This document shows, one piece after another, positions 46,105 through 58,136 of a stretch of DNA of 64,000 nucleotides. The stretch spans positions 11,904,001 to 11,968,000 of the forward strand of contig NC_080699.1 of NCBI RefSeq assembly GCF_030445035.2. The letters run 5' to 3'. The stretch is from Dasypus novemcinctus. Lineage: Eukaryota > Chordata > Mammalia > Cingulata > Dasypodidae. The stretch's first letter is position 1; each line of letters opens with the position of its first letter. The notes under the pieces are model-generated. The model worked only from the letters and a program-made list of their open reading frames with translations, was not told the origin of the DNA and searched no databases. The translations under genes and the position numbers were made by a program.

Positions 46105-47294
46105 CTAAAACAGCTCTTGTTAATGCCACCACACTAGCATCTTGCAAAGTCAAATGCTCGCTTTGCATGCCTAGCCTTATTTAACTTCTCAGGACTATCC
46201 ACACTGTTAACTATTTTCCCCTTCTTGAAAAACTTATCCCTTAGTTTCTGTGCCATTTTACTGTCCAGGTTTCCTTCCTTGTTGGCCTTGACTTCTCAAT
46301 CTAGTTAGGTGGCCAGGTAGCATAGTGATTAAGAGCATGGACTTCTAGACTTAGCTCTGAAGAGACATTGGTCCAGGAGGCTTATGGTAGAAAGCACAGG
46401 CATATGAAGAGAATGCGCCCCTTTCCTGTGCAGGCTAGAAAATGAACCAGTATTTCAGGTAAGCAATGATGGTGGTTCAGACTAGAATGATAACAGTGCA
46501 GATGAGCAGAAATGGATGGATTTTAAGCTTTGTTTTAGAGATGGACTAAAGCTTAAGTTGTGACTAAGTAAAAAGTTAATGAACATTACATAAAAATCAG
46601 TAAATTATAGAGACTGTTTCATTTGATGCCTTTCTGTTGAAACAGATCTGGCAGGGGTTCAGTATTTCCTCAAGGTCACACAGATACTAGGTCATAGACC
46701 TCAAAAGAGAATTCAGAAGTCTTCCAGAATACCGCTAAGAAGCCACAGACCAGGATCAAGCAAGATGACTACTACTCACAAACTTCCTGGGTTTCTATTA
46801 CTTTAGTCCCATTTTCATCCTGACAAATGCAATAAAAATATTTAATAAAATTTTGGGGTTTAGTGAATATAGTTAGGTGAGTTATGAACTGCATGCTTTA
46901 TATTACTTTAAGAAAAAAGTGAGGAAAGTTAGAATATAAAAAATCAGTACTACCTTGTAAGAAGAGTATAATCTTTTAAAAAGTCACTCAAAATTTACTG
47001 ATTGTATACCATCTGTAAAAGGTAAGATACACCTGAAATTCTTTCTCTTAAAATAAGATACATTTTAATTTTGACGATAATACACCTTTAAATAGAACAG
47101 GAGACATGTCATAAGGTAATACTAGAACAACTGCCAAATGATAAAGACAACACTTAAGGAAAAAAAGTACTCTAGGATATTATTAAGACAAGGTAAGGTT
47201 TGAGCTAAGCCTTGAGGGACAAGTGAGATTTTTAAAAAGTAGATAGGAAAGGGGATTAAATTCAACAAACCTATAATGAGTGTCCAGTGGGTAG
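46105..47294. other. KBTBD3 intron DNA with ancient-repeat scraps
   Basis: 'gtagcatagtgattaagagc' (about 46,316) is a MIR-type start. 'gcaatgatggtggttcagac' (about 46,463) resembles the unnamed ancient repeat at 15,560. Otherwise nothing is recognised. Confidence 0.4.
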
Positions 47295-48215
47295 GATCTG
47301 TCTCAGAAATGCAAAGGTGATTCAACAAAATGAAAATCAATCATTGACATAAACTATATTAATAGGATGAAATGAAAAAACCTAAACACATGATCCTCTC
47401 AGTTGTTACAGAAAAAGCATTTGACAAAATACAATACCCTTTAATGACAAAAAGCACTCAACAAAATAGAATAGAAAGGAACTTCCTCAACATGATAAAG
47501 GCCACACTTAGTATCATACTCAGGGAGGAAAGACGGAGAAAGTTTTCCCCTTAAGATCAGGAACAAGATAAGGATGCCTCCTTTTGCCACTTCTGTTCAA
47601 CACTATACTAGATATTCTAGCCAGAGCAATCAGACGAAAGGAATGAAAGAAAAAAAAAATAAATAAAAGGCATCTAGACTGGAAAGGAAGAAGTAAAATT
47701 ATCTCAATTCCCAGAGGATATGATCTTACATATAGAAAATCCTAAAGAATTCACGTAACTATTAGAGCTATTAGGGCTAATAAACGAATTCAGCAAATTG
47801 CAGCATCAAGTTGCAATCAAGACTCAAAACCAGTTGTATTTCTATATACCAGCAATGAATAATTCAAAAAGGAAATTAAAAAATCAATTTTAGGTACACT
47901 AACATTGAAAGGAATAAAACACTTAAGAATAAATTTAAGTAGTTACAAGATTTATACAATAAAAACTACAAAACATTGTTTAAAGAAATTAAAGACCTAA
48001 AAAAAAAGGAAAGAAAGATAGCCCATGTTTTCTGAGGATATGATATGTTAAGATGGCAATTACTCCCCAAAACGATCTATGGATTCAATGTAGTCCCTAT
48101 TAACACAAATGACCTTTTGGTAGAAAAGGAAAAGTTGATCCTAAAATTGATATGGAATTGCAAGGGACCCCAAATGGCCAAAACAATCTTGAAAAAGAAG
48201 GGTGTTCACTAGGGC
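47295..48215 (+). mobile_element. L1 ORF2 fragment
   Basis: Reverse-transcriptase region and beyond: 'aggtgattcaacaaaatgaa', 'gaaaaagcatttgacaaaat', 'ggaacttcctcaacatgata', 'aggatgcctccttttgccac', 'aaaattgatatggaattgca' and 'ggccaaaacaatcttgaaaa'. Both ends are truncated and many stops occur. Confidence 0.85.
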
Positions 48216-48381
48216 ATGGGGCTATGAGAGGGAAGTGGGAGAGTTATTTTAGATTAGGTGGACTGAGATATTCTCTTTGGCATGACATTTGAACCGAGGC
48301 CTGAATGATAGAGAAATAAGTAATGTGATGATGAGAGGAGAGTATTCTTGGCAGAGAGAACAAATACAAATAACCAGTACA

Positions 48382-48780
48382 GGGAAGTGGAGTTGGCCCA
48401 GTGGATGGGGCGTCTGCGGTTCAAACCCCGGGCCTCTTTGACCCTTGTGGAGCTGGCCCATGCGCAGTGCTGATGCGCGCAAGGAGTGCCCTGACACGCA
48501 GGGGTGTCCCCCCAATAGGGGAGCCCCACGCGCAAGGAGTGCACCCCGTAAGGAGAGCCGCCCAGTGTGAAGGAAAGTGCAGCCTGCCCAAGAATGGCAC
48601 CGCACAGAGAGCTGACACAGCAAGATGACGCAACAAAAAGAAACATAGATTCCCGTGCCGTTGACAGCAACAGAAGTGGACAAAAAGAAGAACATGCAGC
48701 AAACGGACACAGAGAACAGACAACTGGGGCAGGAAGGAGAGAGAAATAAATAAAAATAAATCTTAAAAAAAAAACAAAAC
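48382..48780 (+). mobile_element. Long DAS-SINE with a shortened head
   Basis: Head 'gggaagtggagttggcccag' jumps from 'tggatggggcgtc' directly to box B 'tgcggttcaaac', so about 16 bp of the tRNA-like anticodon arm are deleted. Body and tail are otherwise complete. A 9-bp duplication, accagtaca, lies at 48,373-48,381 and 48,781-48,789. Confidence 0.88.
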
Positions 48781-49183
48781 ACCAGTACATTGCCTGGCTG
48801 TATATTTGACTTCACTGATCTAATACAGCTTAGTAAATGAATGGGATCTGAATTCTTAGATCAGAATTTACATAATTTCACAAGTTATCTTTCTATTTTC
48901 TCAATCACAGAAGAAAATGTGAGATAATGTACATAGGGATGCTTTAGTAAGAGAAGTTTTCTATTTAAATTATAAAAATCAGTTCAAAAAGACAAGAAAG
49001 GAAAAGTTATATAATAAAAGAAATGGAGAACTGAGTTATGGGTGATATGGGTATCATTAGAGTACTCTGTTCCCTATATATGACAGTTAGATTTTTTTGT
49101 ATTGTAATTTTTCATGTACATGTTTGTATGCTACCTGTGGGTGGTAAGCAGATCAGGTAAATAGATCTTATATATGGCACCTG

Positions 49184-49312
49184 GGGGAGCAGATGTAGCT
49201 CAAGTGGTTGAGTGTTTGCTTCCCACGTATAAGGTCCTGGGTTCAATTTAGGTACCTCCTAAAAATAAATATACACACACACAGAAAAAACACATATATT
49301 ATAGACATATAG
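49184..49312 (+). mobile_element. Single-unit DAS-SINE
   Basis: tRNA-like 'gggagcagatgtagctcaag' with box B 'gggttcaatttaggt', then an A-rich tail with CA repeats. A 10-bp duplication, atggcacctg, lies at 49,174-49,183 and 49,313-49,322. Confidence 0.85.
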
Positions 49313-49322
49313 ATGGCACCTG

Positions 49323-49839
49323 ACACAGGATTTTAGTAAATATTAGTTAAATTAATAGATGTATCAAGCCAGTAATTCCTTTTATAGCCCTTTGAGGATT
49401 TGTATGAGTGTGTGCTCAAAATCCCATATACTTGTAAAGGATTCTAGGGGGATCACAGTATCTTGAAAACTTAATGGAAACAATTATACAGAAAAACAGG
49501 CATTAATTGAGTTGGCATTAATTGAGTTAATTCCTACTGTTGGCTCTTGCTTGATGTTCCCTGACAGTCAAAGGAAAAGAGGAGCCTGCTGGATTCGGCG
49601 GTACACAGTCCTTATCCCATACGAAGTTATGCAAAGTAAACATATGTCTGCAGAGATAAACTTTTCCCTGGACCATAAGCCGCAGGGGACTCTAATCACG
49701 TGGGCTTTCAAATAAAGGTCATCTCCAGGATACCTGGAATTTTGCGAACAAACATCAATCTGGCCCTTCATAAAAACGTTGGAAATAATAACGGAGTCGA
49801 TGCACAGAGTAAATCTGAAGAAGCCCTTAAGTTACTTAG
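49323..49839. other. DNA flanking the CpG island
   Basis: No repeat or exon recognised. GC content rises toward the right end. Confidence 0.4.
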
Positions 49840-50507
49840 TGACTTTGGCGGCTCAGGGAGCGAGGGCCACTGTGAGGATGCGGAGACACGGATGCCTCAC
49901 CAGAAGCACCCATGGTTTTCTCCTCAAGTGCGGACCCAGGCTTGGTACTCGCAGAACTCCGCCCGGGCGCCTCAGCGCCGCAGGGGAAGGCCCCGCGGCT
50001 ATGTGGAGCCCTGAGGGAGGGGGTGCGGCGCGCCGCAGGGGGCAGCGCCTGAACTCAGCCTGCGAGGGCGGGTTTGAAGGGGGCGGCTGCTCGGGGCAGG
50101 GGATACCCCGGAGGAGGGGGTGCCCTGGACCCAGGGGGCTCGCGCCGCCGCGTCGCACACCTCCAGGGGGCACCATTCACTTGGTAGTCAGAGAGCATCG
50201 CAGCCTCCTCCCAGACGCGGGAGCGGCAGGGGCAGCTGAAGCCACGGGACCCGTCTTCGCGGGGGTCGTCAGAGCCGACCCCACGCCCCGCAGGAAGGCG
50301 CTAGCTCCCCACTCCTTCCCTCAGACCCCCGAGCGCACCCACCTGCAACTGCGGCCGGCCAAGTCTCCGCCCCAATCTCCCTGCCTCCAGAGAACAGACT
50401 GCGATTGGCTCCCCCGCCGTCCCTTCAGCTCGGCTCGAAGCGTGAGTGGCGCAACCGTCAGGTGCCAGTCCTGGCCCGCCCTTCTTTCGCCTTTGACGCC
50501 CCGCCTC

Positions 50508-50519
50508 CACGTGACGTCA
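50508..50519. promoter_or_regulatory. Overlapping E-box and palindromic CRE
   Basis: CACGTG (50,508-50,513) overlaps the full CRE TGACGTCA (50,512-50,519) by two bases. Both are palindromes, so they could act in either direction. Known readers are bHLH-ZIP factors such as USF and the CREB/ATF family. A second CRE-like site, TGACGTAG, lies at 50,640-50,647. Binding is inferred from the motif only. Confidence 0.6.
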
Positions 50520-50754
50520 CACGTTGCCGCAGCGCGCGGAGGCCCGGCTCTCCAAGCACGCCTGGAGCCGCCGGGGCCGCGAGAAGGCGACGGGCTTGGG
50601 GGCGGGGAAAGCGAGGGCTCCCCGCGGCCGGCGTGCCCGTGACGTAGCACGGCGCCCCGCCCCCTCCGCGCCGACGCTTGGAAGAAGGGGGCGGGGCCCG
50701 CCAGCGACCGCGCCATCGCAGGCCCTCGGTGGCGGCGAGCTTCGGGTACGGTGT

Positions 50755-50937
50755 ATGGTCGTCCCCGCCAAGCGGTTGTGCTGGGTGCCGGCCATGGAGG
50801 GTGTGCGCTGGGCCTTCTCCTGCGGCACGTGGCTGCCGAGCCGAGCCGAATGGCTGCTGGCGGTGCGCTCGATCCAGCCCGAGGAGAAGGAGCGTATTGG
50901 CCAGTTCGTCTTCGCCCGGGACGCCAAGGCAGCCATG
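50755..50937 (+). CDS. AASDHPPT: AASDHPPT exon 1 (phosphopantetheinyl transferase N-terminus)
   Basis: Encodes residues 1-61 of L-aminoadipate-semialdehyde dehydrogenase phosphopantetheinyl transferase. The enzyme moves 4'-phosphopantetheine from coenzyme A to a serine of acyl or peptidyl carrier domains, in the cytosol and on proteins destined for mitochondria. It is the single broad-range enzyme of this kind in mammals. Recognisable text is 'MEGVRWAFSCGTWLPSRAEW' (14-33) and 'EEKERIGQFVFARDAK' (43-58), which includes Arg47, a CoA-contact residue in the human enzyme. The exon ends ATG|gtactt in phase 0. The first ATG has a poor context (T at -3). The ATG at 50,794 (residue 14) has G at -3 and G at +4. 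I chose 50,755 because human protein starts at the equivalent place. Confidence 0.94.
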
Positions 50938-52535
50938 GTACTTAAGGTCTTTGCTGTTTGGAGCCAGAGGAAGCCGTGGGGGGACGGTGGGACGCGCCGC
51001 CGAGGCCCTCCTCCCTCCCGGTGTCCACGCGGCGCCCTGGCCCCGTGGGGACTGGCCCGGGCGGGGCTGGGGGGCGCCGGCGACCCCGGAGCTCGCGCGG
51101 CCTGGGTAAGGCCTGGGGGCCTGGGGGCCTGCCGGCCTGCCTCGCGGAGTAGACGAGTCCCCCTCGCCGTAGGGTTTGGAAACAGACCGTCCTAAACCCT
51201 AAGACGAGCGTCGGGGAGCCCTCCGAAGTCATTGTGTCCTTCCTTAATAATGTTTTGATTATTTTAAACGTCAGCAGATTCTCTTTTCTTTCTTTGCTTG
51301 GGCCTGTAGCACATGCTTAGTCTGCGCGTGAAATCTCTCACCACGCCAAGGGCATCCTGCACGTGGTAGGCCCCAGAAGACACTGACGGTCCGGATTAGT
51401 TCAGCTTTTGTTACCCCGTGGAAGGGAAAGACGCCGAGGCCAGTCTCCTTTACCAATGAAACTGAGGCCCCGGGATGCCGTCCCAGGCATATGTTCTGGA
51501 CTAAATAACTTGGGAAACTGAATTTTAGATATTAACGAATCGTTTTTTTAAAAAAATTATGTATTTTAAGTAACAGATGGAAAATTGGATTACAAATTAA
51601 ATATTTGTACCATATAGTGCAGTTTAAAACAATCTAATTAGGATCACTACAAATACAGTGATTTTTTTGGGAAAAAAGTTCCTATTTCAAAACTTATGTT
51701 AGAAATGTGGGCTCATAATTCTTTGAAGGCGTGTGGGTGAATATTTTCTACACTTAAAAAAATAGCTTGAAGTCGTAAAATAAATTAATTTCAAGGCACC
51801 GTAGTGTTTAAAAGTCAGTGTTAGAATTGCAAGGGAAAAAAGTCTAAAAGGTATTTTACAAAGTCATATTTTGTCATCTTATGCTCATGGGGTTTTATGT
51901 TTTTAGTAACTTAATAATCAGTGGAGGTGGGAGAGAGTAGCTGGTGTATAAATGAAGCAATGTAGATCATGGTCTGCTTGATGGGTATAGAAGATCTAGA
52001 AATAAGTTGCCCATGTGCACAGAGATGAAAGTACAATAGGCTGCTCACCTCAGAATTTTAATTGAAAAACTAGAGCTAGCCTGTGTCCAATAATGGGAAA
52101 ATGCAAGTTATGGTACCTGGATATCATGAAATAATGCTACTGCTAAAAGAATAATGCACAGGCTAGACTGATAAGTACAGACGTTAAATAATCTGTAATA
52201 AGCATATACATGGCAGAGTATTACACATAGTATGGTGTCGTGTGTGTTTATAGCAAAAACATGAAAATACACATTTAAATACTTAGAGAAAAGACTGGAA
52301 GGATGTCTACTGACTTGTTAATGTTGGTTGTTTGTTGAGGGGAGGGAATTGCTAAGGAGGGACTAACTTCTGTGTTCTTGAGCAACACAATGTATTAATA
52401 CTATTGTAATTTTCAACTTTAGGAAAATGAATATTTTAGAAACCACAAAAATAAAACCTTTGTGTGATAGAGGAAGTGTATCTAAATCTCTAGTGTGGAC
52501 ATCACTGTATACTAAATATTTTATATACTTAACAG
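50938..52535 (+). other. AASDHPPT: AASDHPPT intron 1
   Basis: Bounded by GT at 50,938 and AG at 52,534-52,535 ('atatacttaacag'). The first 240 bp remain CpG-rich. The rest is A/T-rich with no repeat recognised. The donor 'gtactt' is weaker than the consensus GTAAGT. Confidence 0.85.
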
Positions 52536-52761
52536 GCTGGTCGTCTGATGATAAGGAAATTAGTTGCAGAGAAATTGAATATCCCTTGGAATAATATTCG
52601 TTTGCAAAGAACTGCAAAAGGAAAACCAGTTCTTGCAAAGGACTCCTTGAATCCTTATCCCAATTTCAACTTTAACATCTCTCATCAAGGGGACTATGCT
52701 GTACTTGCTGCTGAACCTGAGCTACAAGTTGGAATCGATATAATGAAGACTAGTTTTCCAG
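52536..52761 (+). CDS. AASDHPPT: AASDHPPT exon 2 (catalytic core, GID motif)
   Basis: Encodes residues 62-136 and the first base of codon 137. It carries the hallmarks of the phosphopantetheinyl transferase fold: 'RTAKGKPVL' (86-94, CoA binding), 'FNISHQGDYAVLA' (107-119, with the catalytic-site His111) and 'QVGIDIM' (125-131), whose Asp129 is a magnesium ligand in the human enzyme. All of these residues are present, so the copy looks functional. It ends CCA G|gtaatg in phase 1. The second magnesium ligand (Glu181 in human) and the C-terminal half lie in exons beyond the window. The reading frame continues only a few codons past the donor before a stop. Confidence 0.96.
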
Positions 52762-53489
52762 GTAATGTTGCATTGTCGTAGCACAGAAGGAGTTGTCTTG
52801 ACTTCGCTTTTCTCTATTGCGTAATCTTAGGTCAGGAGGTATGCTTTAGATATTTAAGTTTAGGGAAAATGTGCTCCGTGTCCAAAGGAAATAACAGCTG
52901 AAAAAACATGTCTGGAAAAGGGTATATTTCCTTGAATATTATCAGACTGGTACATGCAGGATGGGCTTTCTGTTAGTGGGGATCCATATAATGCTTTGCC
53001 TAGAAGAAAAGTGAAAATATAAAGATTTTGTTTTTGAATCATACTTAAGTTTGCTAAGTAAGACTGAATTCAAAACCATTTCTAAAGACATTTAAATTTT
53101 GTAAAATAGTTTTTTCAATAGCTTCAGTTTATTATATTTAAGTCATAGGTGTTAACCTGAGTTGAACTCAACAGATAGTTTTGAATGAAGTCTATTCAAA
53201 AAAACATTGTAATTGTACTGTAAAAATTTTGTTTTAAAAACAAGAAAACCCTCAAAGGTAAAATATATTGTAAACCCTAGGTAGAGATATCATGTTTTTG
53301 TGCTATTTCTAAGTATAGCTCTTTGTAGCACATTATAATAAAAGTAAAAATGAAGAGTGTACAGTTATTTAAGTTGCTTATAACTTTAGAAATTTGTAAT
53401 TGATGCTTTTAGGAACTACTAACATTTATGAAGAAATTTGGCATACCCAGGTAATTTTACTGAAACACAGGCTTTCTTAATTACTGTCA

Positions 53490-53615
53490 TCTTGCTAAGT
53501 CAGTGAGCACTAACTATGTGCTAGGCATTTTACTAAGTGCTTTATATATCTCATTATCCAACCACTCTGTGATGAATATATTATTCTTATCAGAGGGTAC
53601 AATAACAGACTAGTG
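53490..53615 (+). repeat. MIR SINE fragment
   Basis: 'gcactaactatgtgctaggc', 'ttttactaagtgctttatat' and 'ctcattatccaaccactctg' follow the MIR order. Confidence 0.7.
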
Positions 53616-54019
53616 CATCTCACTCTGCAGCATACCCATGGTCCATGCCTCAGACAATGTACTTTTCTTATTTTCTTGTTTCTTAATAAAGTCTTTACTC
53701 GTAAAAATTTAGAAAAAAGGCCAAGAAGAAAGAGCTATTAAGAGAACCCACATCTTCCTAATTTCATAGTACAACCTCCTGATGGCAAGCTGCCTCCACC
53801 ATAGAGCCTTTGGTTATGTAATTCTCTGGGTTGGAAGACTCACATTAACCACTCCTAGATCCACCTAGAAACTCTTAACTGGTTAGATTTCACTTCAGCC
53901 GTATTTTAGGAAGCCTTTTGTGATCCTCTAATCTAAGCTAGGTTCTTTTTTTAAAATTCTCATAAAACATATTTCTTTTATTCCAAGATCTTATCTCAGT
54001 TTATAATTATTCATTTATC

Positions 54020-54155
54020 AGTCTTTACCATGAGACTACATGACAGCAGGAACCATTTCAGCTACATCTGAGTTTGATCCTATCTATTACATCTCACAGC
54101 ACTGTTTAGTACCTAATGCTCAATAAATATTTGTCAAAGGAATGAGTAAACACTT
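54020..54155 (+). repeat. L2 LINE 3' end
   Basis: 'catgacagcaggaaccattt' and 'agtacctaatgctcaataaa' with 'tatttgtcaaaggaatgagt' form the L2 3' terminus. Confidence 0.75.
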
Positions 54156-55457
54156 TGAGCTTAAAGGGTAGGCTTCAGATTATTTCTGTTAATCTCAGCT
54201 CTCACTTCTACTTTCGGTATCTTTACTTTGGATTTCTCGACCAGCTACTTTTTCTTTGGCCTTTGCTCAAAAACCTTTCTATTACAAATCCATTCGCAAT
54301 TTTGATCCAAAGGCAGTTCTAGGAGTGATTTTGGAAACATAACAGAGGTTCTTGACCTAGAGTCCATGGATAATCTTCAAAGCATATTTTTCATCTTCTT
54401 GAAATTGTCTGCTACTTTTATGTGAGCCGTGCACATTGCAGTTTTCTCAGGAGAGGATCTCATTTGCAGCAGGGTCATAGAAGGGTTAGTCTAAAAGAAC
54501 CATTGTGTAGAGGATTCAGCATGAGCATAGGAATATGCCCAAGTGCTTTTACAGCTTTCTGCTCTCCTTATGTGACCTTCCTTTCCCTAAAAGCAGAAAT
54601 TCCTGGAGAGGTCATTGCTCCTTAGAATGCAGCAAGCACTTAACTACACAGCCCTCTTTGGCCCACCATGTCGGGATTTAATTATGCTTGTGAGAAAGAG
54701 ATTTTTATCACTAGTTGGCCTGATGAACATTGTTGGCTTATGGTCATTGCTGGAGAACAACTAATTACTAATTGGAACTTTAAAAAAATGATAGGAAGTT
54801 ACAATATCCTGCTCATGTGTTTTATTAGACTTTCTCCCTGCTCCCATCTTCTTTGAATGATCTTATTTGACTTATCAATACTTAGACCATTTCCTTTTGT
54901 TTGACTGTTTCATTGCCAAAAAGCTGTTGAAATGTCCAGTAACACATAGGGGAGAAGATACTTTCCAGTTGTCGTTAGTATAGTTTCTGAAGTATAAATG
55001 GACACACCCTCATGGGGGTGGAAAGTAGGCAGTGGTTTGATTCATTGGAGATATATTTGAATCATTCCACTCATAAATGAGGAAATTGAGTAAGGAAGCC
55101 CCTAAGATTCTTGTTGAATGATGGAGTATAAAACTTGGAGAGAATAGCAGCAAGGGAAGTACTGTCCTTTGTGCTGGACATTGTTACTAGATCATCAACT
55201 CAAGCAGAGTTAGGCCTTAGAGTGTCATTAGTATATTGAGAGACTCAATCCCATTACTCCTATCTTGTTGGGAACAAGCATCATGTGGGAACTTAGGGAG
55301 TCTTCCTTGTGGCATTTGCTGTTTCTACCAATTGTGGCTCATCTCACAACCCCGTCCTCTCCAGTTCTCCCATTGCTGCTGTGGATGTGCAGGAGAGATT
55401 ATATTGATAGTTGACCTAGGAATATATTGGTTTCTTATTCTAGCTGTATGCCCACTC

Positions 55458-56115
55458 TTTTTTTTTTTTTATTTTTTTTTTTATTTTTATTTTTTATTGA
55501 CTTTGTAATAATATTACATTAAAAATATATATGTGAGGTCCCATTCAACCCCATCCCCCCACCCCCCCTCTTCCCCCCCAACAACACTCGTTCCCAGCAT
55601 CATGACACATCCATTGGATTTGGTAAGTACATCTTTGGGCACCTCTGCACCTCATATACATTGGTTCACATCATAGCCCATACTCTCCTCCATTCCATCC
55701 AGTGGGCCCTGTGAGGATTTACAATGTCCGGTGATTGCCTCTGAAGTACCATCCAGGGCAGCTCCATGTCCCAAAGACGCCTCCACCTCTCATCTCTTCC
55801 TGTCTTTCCCCATACCCTTCGTCCACTATGTCCACTTTTCCCATTCCAATGCCACCTCTTCTATGTGGACATTAGATTGGTTGTGTCCATTGCACCTCTA
55901 TGTCAAGAGGAGGGTCAGATTCCACCTGGATGCTGGATGCAATCCTCCCATTTTCAGTTGTAATCACTCTAGGCTCCATGGTGTGGTGGTTGTCCTTCTT
56001 CAACTCCATCTTAGCTGAGTGTGGTAAGTCCAATAAATCAGATTGTAGGTGCTGGAGTCTGTTGAGGCTCAGGATCTGGCTATCACATTGTCAGTCCAGA
56101 GATTGAAATCCCCTA
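55458..56115 (-). mobile_element. L1 3' UTR with A-tail, minus strand
   Basis: The minus strand ends in an AATAAA-type signal plus A-rich tail (displayed T-rich at 55,458-55,497). A G-rich polypurine stretch precedes it (displayed 'ccccatccccccacccc', 55,548-55,570), which is a hallmark of L1 3' UTRs. About 650 bp is present with few ambiguities, so this is one of the younger L1 pieces here. The right (5') boundary is approximate. Frames at 55,731-56,106 are UTR shadows. Confidence 0.65.
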
Positions 56116-56949
56116 AATATATGTGATTCCATCAACCACATTTTTCTTAGCTTACTGAAGAAAGGAACCTTATATGACAGGAGTTGGTATATAAAAAGTA
56201 AGCACAACGATAAATAGTTATTCAGTGATTGTCTAACCAAGTGTCACCCTAGCATGGCTATACTGCCAGTGCAGTACATTCCTAACGTGTCCAGAATGTT
56301 CTTTTTCAGGGCATTATAATTTGCTCCCCTCAGTTGGGAATTCTGGTTGTTTTTTCCTTAGTTTTTTAAAGTTTTTATCTACTGCTAAAGTCTTTTACAA
56401 TTATAAATATATAGAGGAAGGATAGTTCTTTCATATTTACAAAATAAGGCACAGTAAGATAGACAAGACAGTACAGAAATTTTTATTTAAATTTTTATTT
56501 AAATTTGGGAAAAGACTAAAACAGTTTTTCTCCTGCGGTTTTACGTTTTTAGGTTTATATTTTTTTGTCATGAACTTTACTGATTATTGACAGGACAAAA
56601 TGACCCATAAAAATATTTTGGGATATAATGCTAGTTTACTAGCTTCAAAGCAATTATATTACGAAATTGCTCTCTAGAACAGCTGTTACATGGTAAGCTA
56701 AACTACTGTAAGTATAAATTAGGTAGTGATATTATATAATAGCTTGGGAGGTTTTAGACCTATTTCTTATTTCCTTCTACCATACCATCTTTATTGAACT
56801 ATTTAGTAGTTCCCTGATTGGTTTCCCCTTTTCACTTTTGCCCCAAACCAATCAGTATGTTCTCCATACAGAGTGGCCTTTTAAAATATCAACATAGTTT
56901 TCTTACAACTCTTTAAGTTCATTTCCGTTGCACATGGAATAAAATTTAA

Positions 56950-57365
56950 ACCACCTAACATGACCCTCTGTCATCTTGTTCTCATCTCTCTCTCCATTGT
57001 CTGTGGCTGTTCTCCCCTATGCCTGCTCATTTTTTGCCACACTGGCCTTTTATTACCTTGACCAAAGCAAATGTTTTCCTGTTCATGGTCATTTCAAAAG
57101 CACTGATCCCTCTGCCTGTTCTTCTCCCCACTCTTCTCTATTACTGGGTCCTGAAGAATGAGATACAGCTGGTACCTCCCCGGAAAGGACTTTCCTGACC
57201 AGCTGAGTTCTCAGAGCATCCTGTCCTTTTCTTTCATGGCCCTTCTCCTGTACTAGACAAGTACAGGAACAATGCTTGTTTTGCTGTGTTTGCCATAGTA
57301 TCCCTAGTACCTAGCAGTGTCTAGAGTACACAGCAAATATTCAATAAATAATTGGGTGAATGTAT
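56950..57365 (+). repeat. L2 LINE 3' region
   Basis: 'ggaataaaatttaaaccacc' and 'tgaccctctgtcatcttgtt' lead to 'catagtatccctagtaccta' and the terminal 'attcaataaataattgggtg', the L2 3' end. Confidence 0.75.
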
Positions 57366-57864
57366 AAATGATAGAAAGGCATTTGGGGTACCTTCCTTCA
57401 ATTCCTCTTAAAACATTCCTTAAATTTATTGAAAAATAAAAATAATGGACATGAAACTGGTTAAGAAAAACCGTGTATATTCATATCAGATTCTAGTTAG
57501 ATTATAAACTGATCTCATCAGTGAGTGACGGTTGAAAGTAGTTCTTCCTCTGAGTCTTTTTCCTTACCCCTCGATTTATCCCCCGAGATTCTTTTCCATT
57601 TTCATCTCCTTCAGATTCTGTTTTTATTCATTGATTCTGCAGTCTATTCCTCTTATTGCTATTAAGGCTGATGTACATTTCTTCTGTATCTGTGTTTTGC
57701 AGAATGTACAAAGCCCTTGCTTTTGATACTTCAGAGCCTTTTAAGTAGCTTCACAAGGTCACAGTTCACTTAGCCACTGAGCGCCTTACTGGGAGACCAA
57801 GTCACTCTGACCGACAAGGAGTTTTCTCCCTTTTCCGTGGTCCAGAGGATTTGAGTTGGGTCAT

Positions 57865-58085
57865 GATGTAGAACTACTATTTATTGAGCAGCTTCTATAG
57901 GTGTGGCACGTGTTAAATGCCTTATGTGCATATCTCATTCCAGTCTCTTAGGGCAGGGCATAGATAGAATTATTCTTCTTTTGTAGAACAGGTTAAAAAA
58001 CATGCCCAAAGTGACTTAGCTGATAAGTGGAAGGCTGGATTTGAACTCACACACACAGCCTGTCCACTGAGCCACTGCACTGTAC
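57865..58085 (+). repeat. MIR SINE
   Basis: 'ctatttattgagcagcttct', 'ataggtgtggcacgtgttaa', 'gcccaaagtgacttagctga' and 'gaaggctggatttgaactca' match nearly the full MIR. Confidence 0.8.
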
Positions 58086-58136
58086 AGTAAAGAGCTTCTC
58101 AGTACTAGAGTTTATGGTGTCTGTCTAAGGGTTTGC

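Larger units (their letters stand above)
49840..51180. promoter_or_regulatory. CpG island, bidirectional promoter of KBTBD3 and AASDHPPT
   Basis: About 1.3 kb of GC- and CpG-rich DNA stands out sharply from the A/T-rich surroundings and ends inside AASDHPPT intron 1. KBTBD3 points left and AASDHPPT right. GC boxes (GGGGCGGGG) lie at about 50,598-50,607 and 50,687-50,695. An inverted CCAAT box (ATTGG) lies at 50,404-50,408, properly oriented for the minus-strand gene. A strong minus-strand donor, CAG|GTGGGT, at 50,343/50,342 is a candidate 3' end of the KBTBD3 non-coding exon. Long open frames here (up to 287 codons) reflect the low frequency of stop codons in GC-rich DNA and are not called as genes. 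Confidence 0.85.

Noticed and set aside
49779..50642. A 287-codon open frame and several others in the GC-rich region at 49.8-51.2 kb
   Set aside because: The DNA is a CpG island, where stop codons are scarce. The predicted proteins are Arg/Gly/Pro/Ala-rich in several frames on both strands with no known domain, and only the frame from 50,755 to 50,937 matches a real exon.
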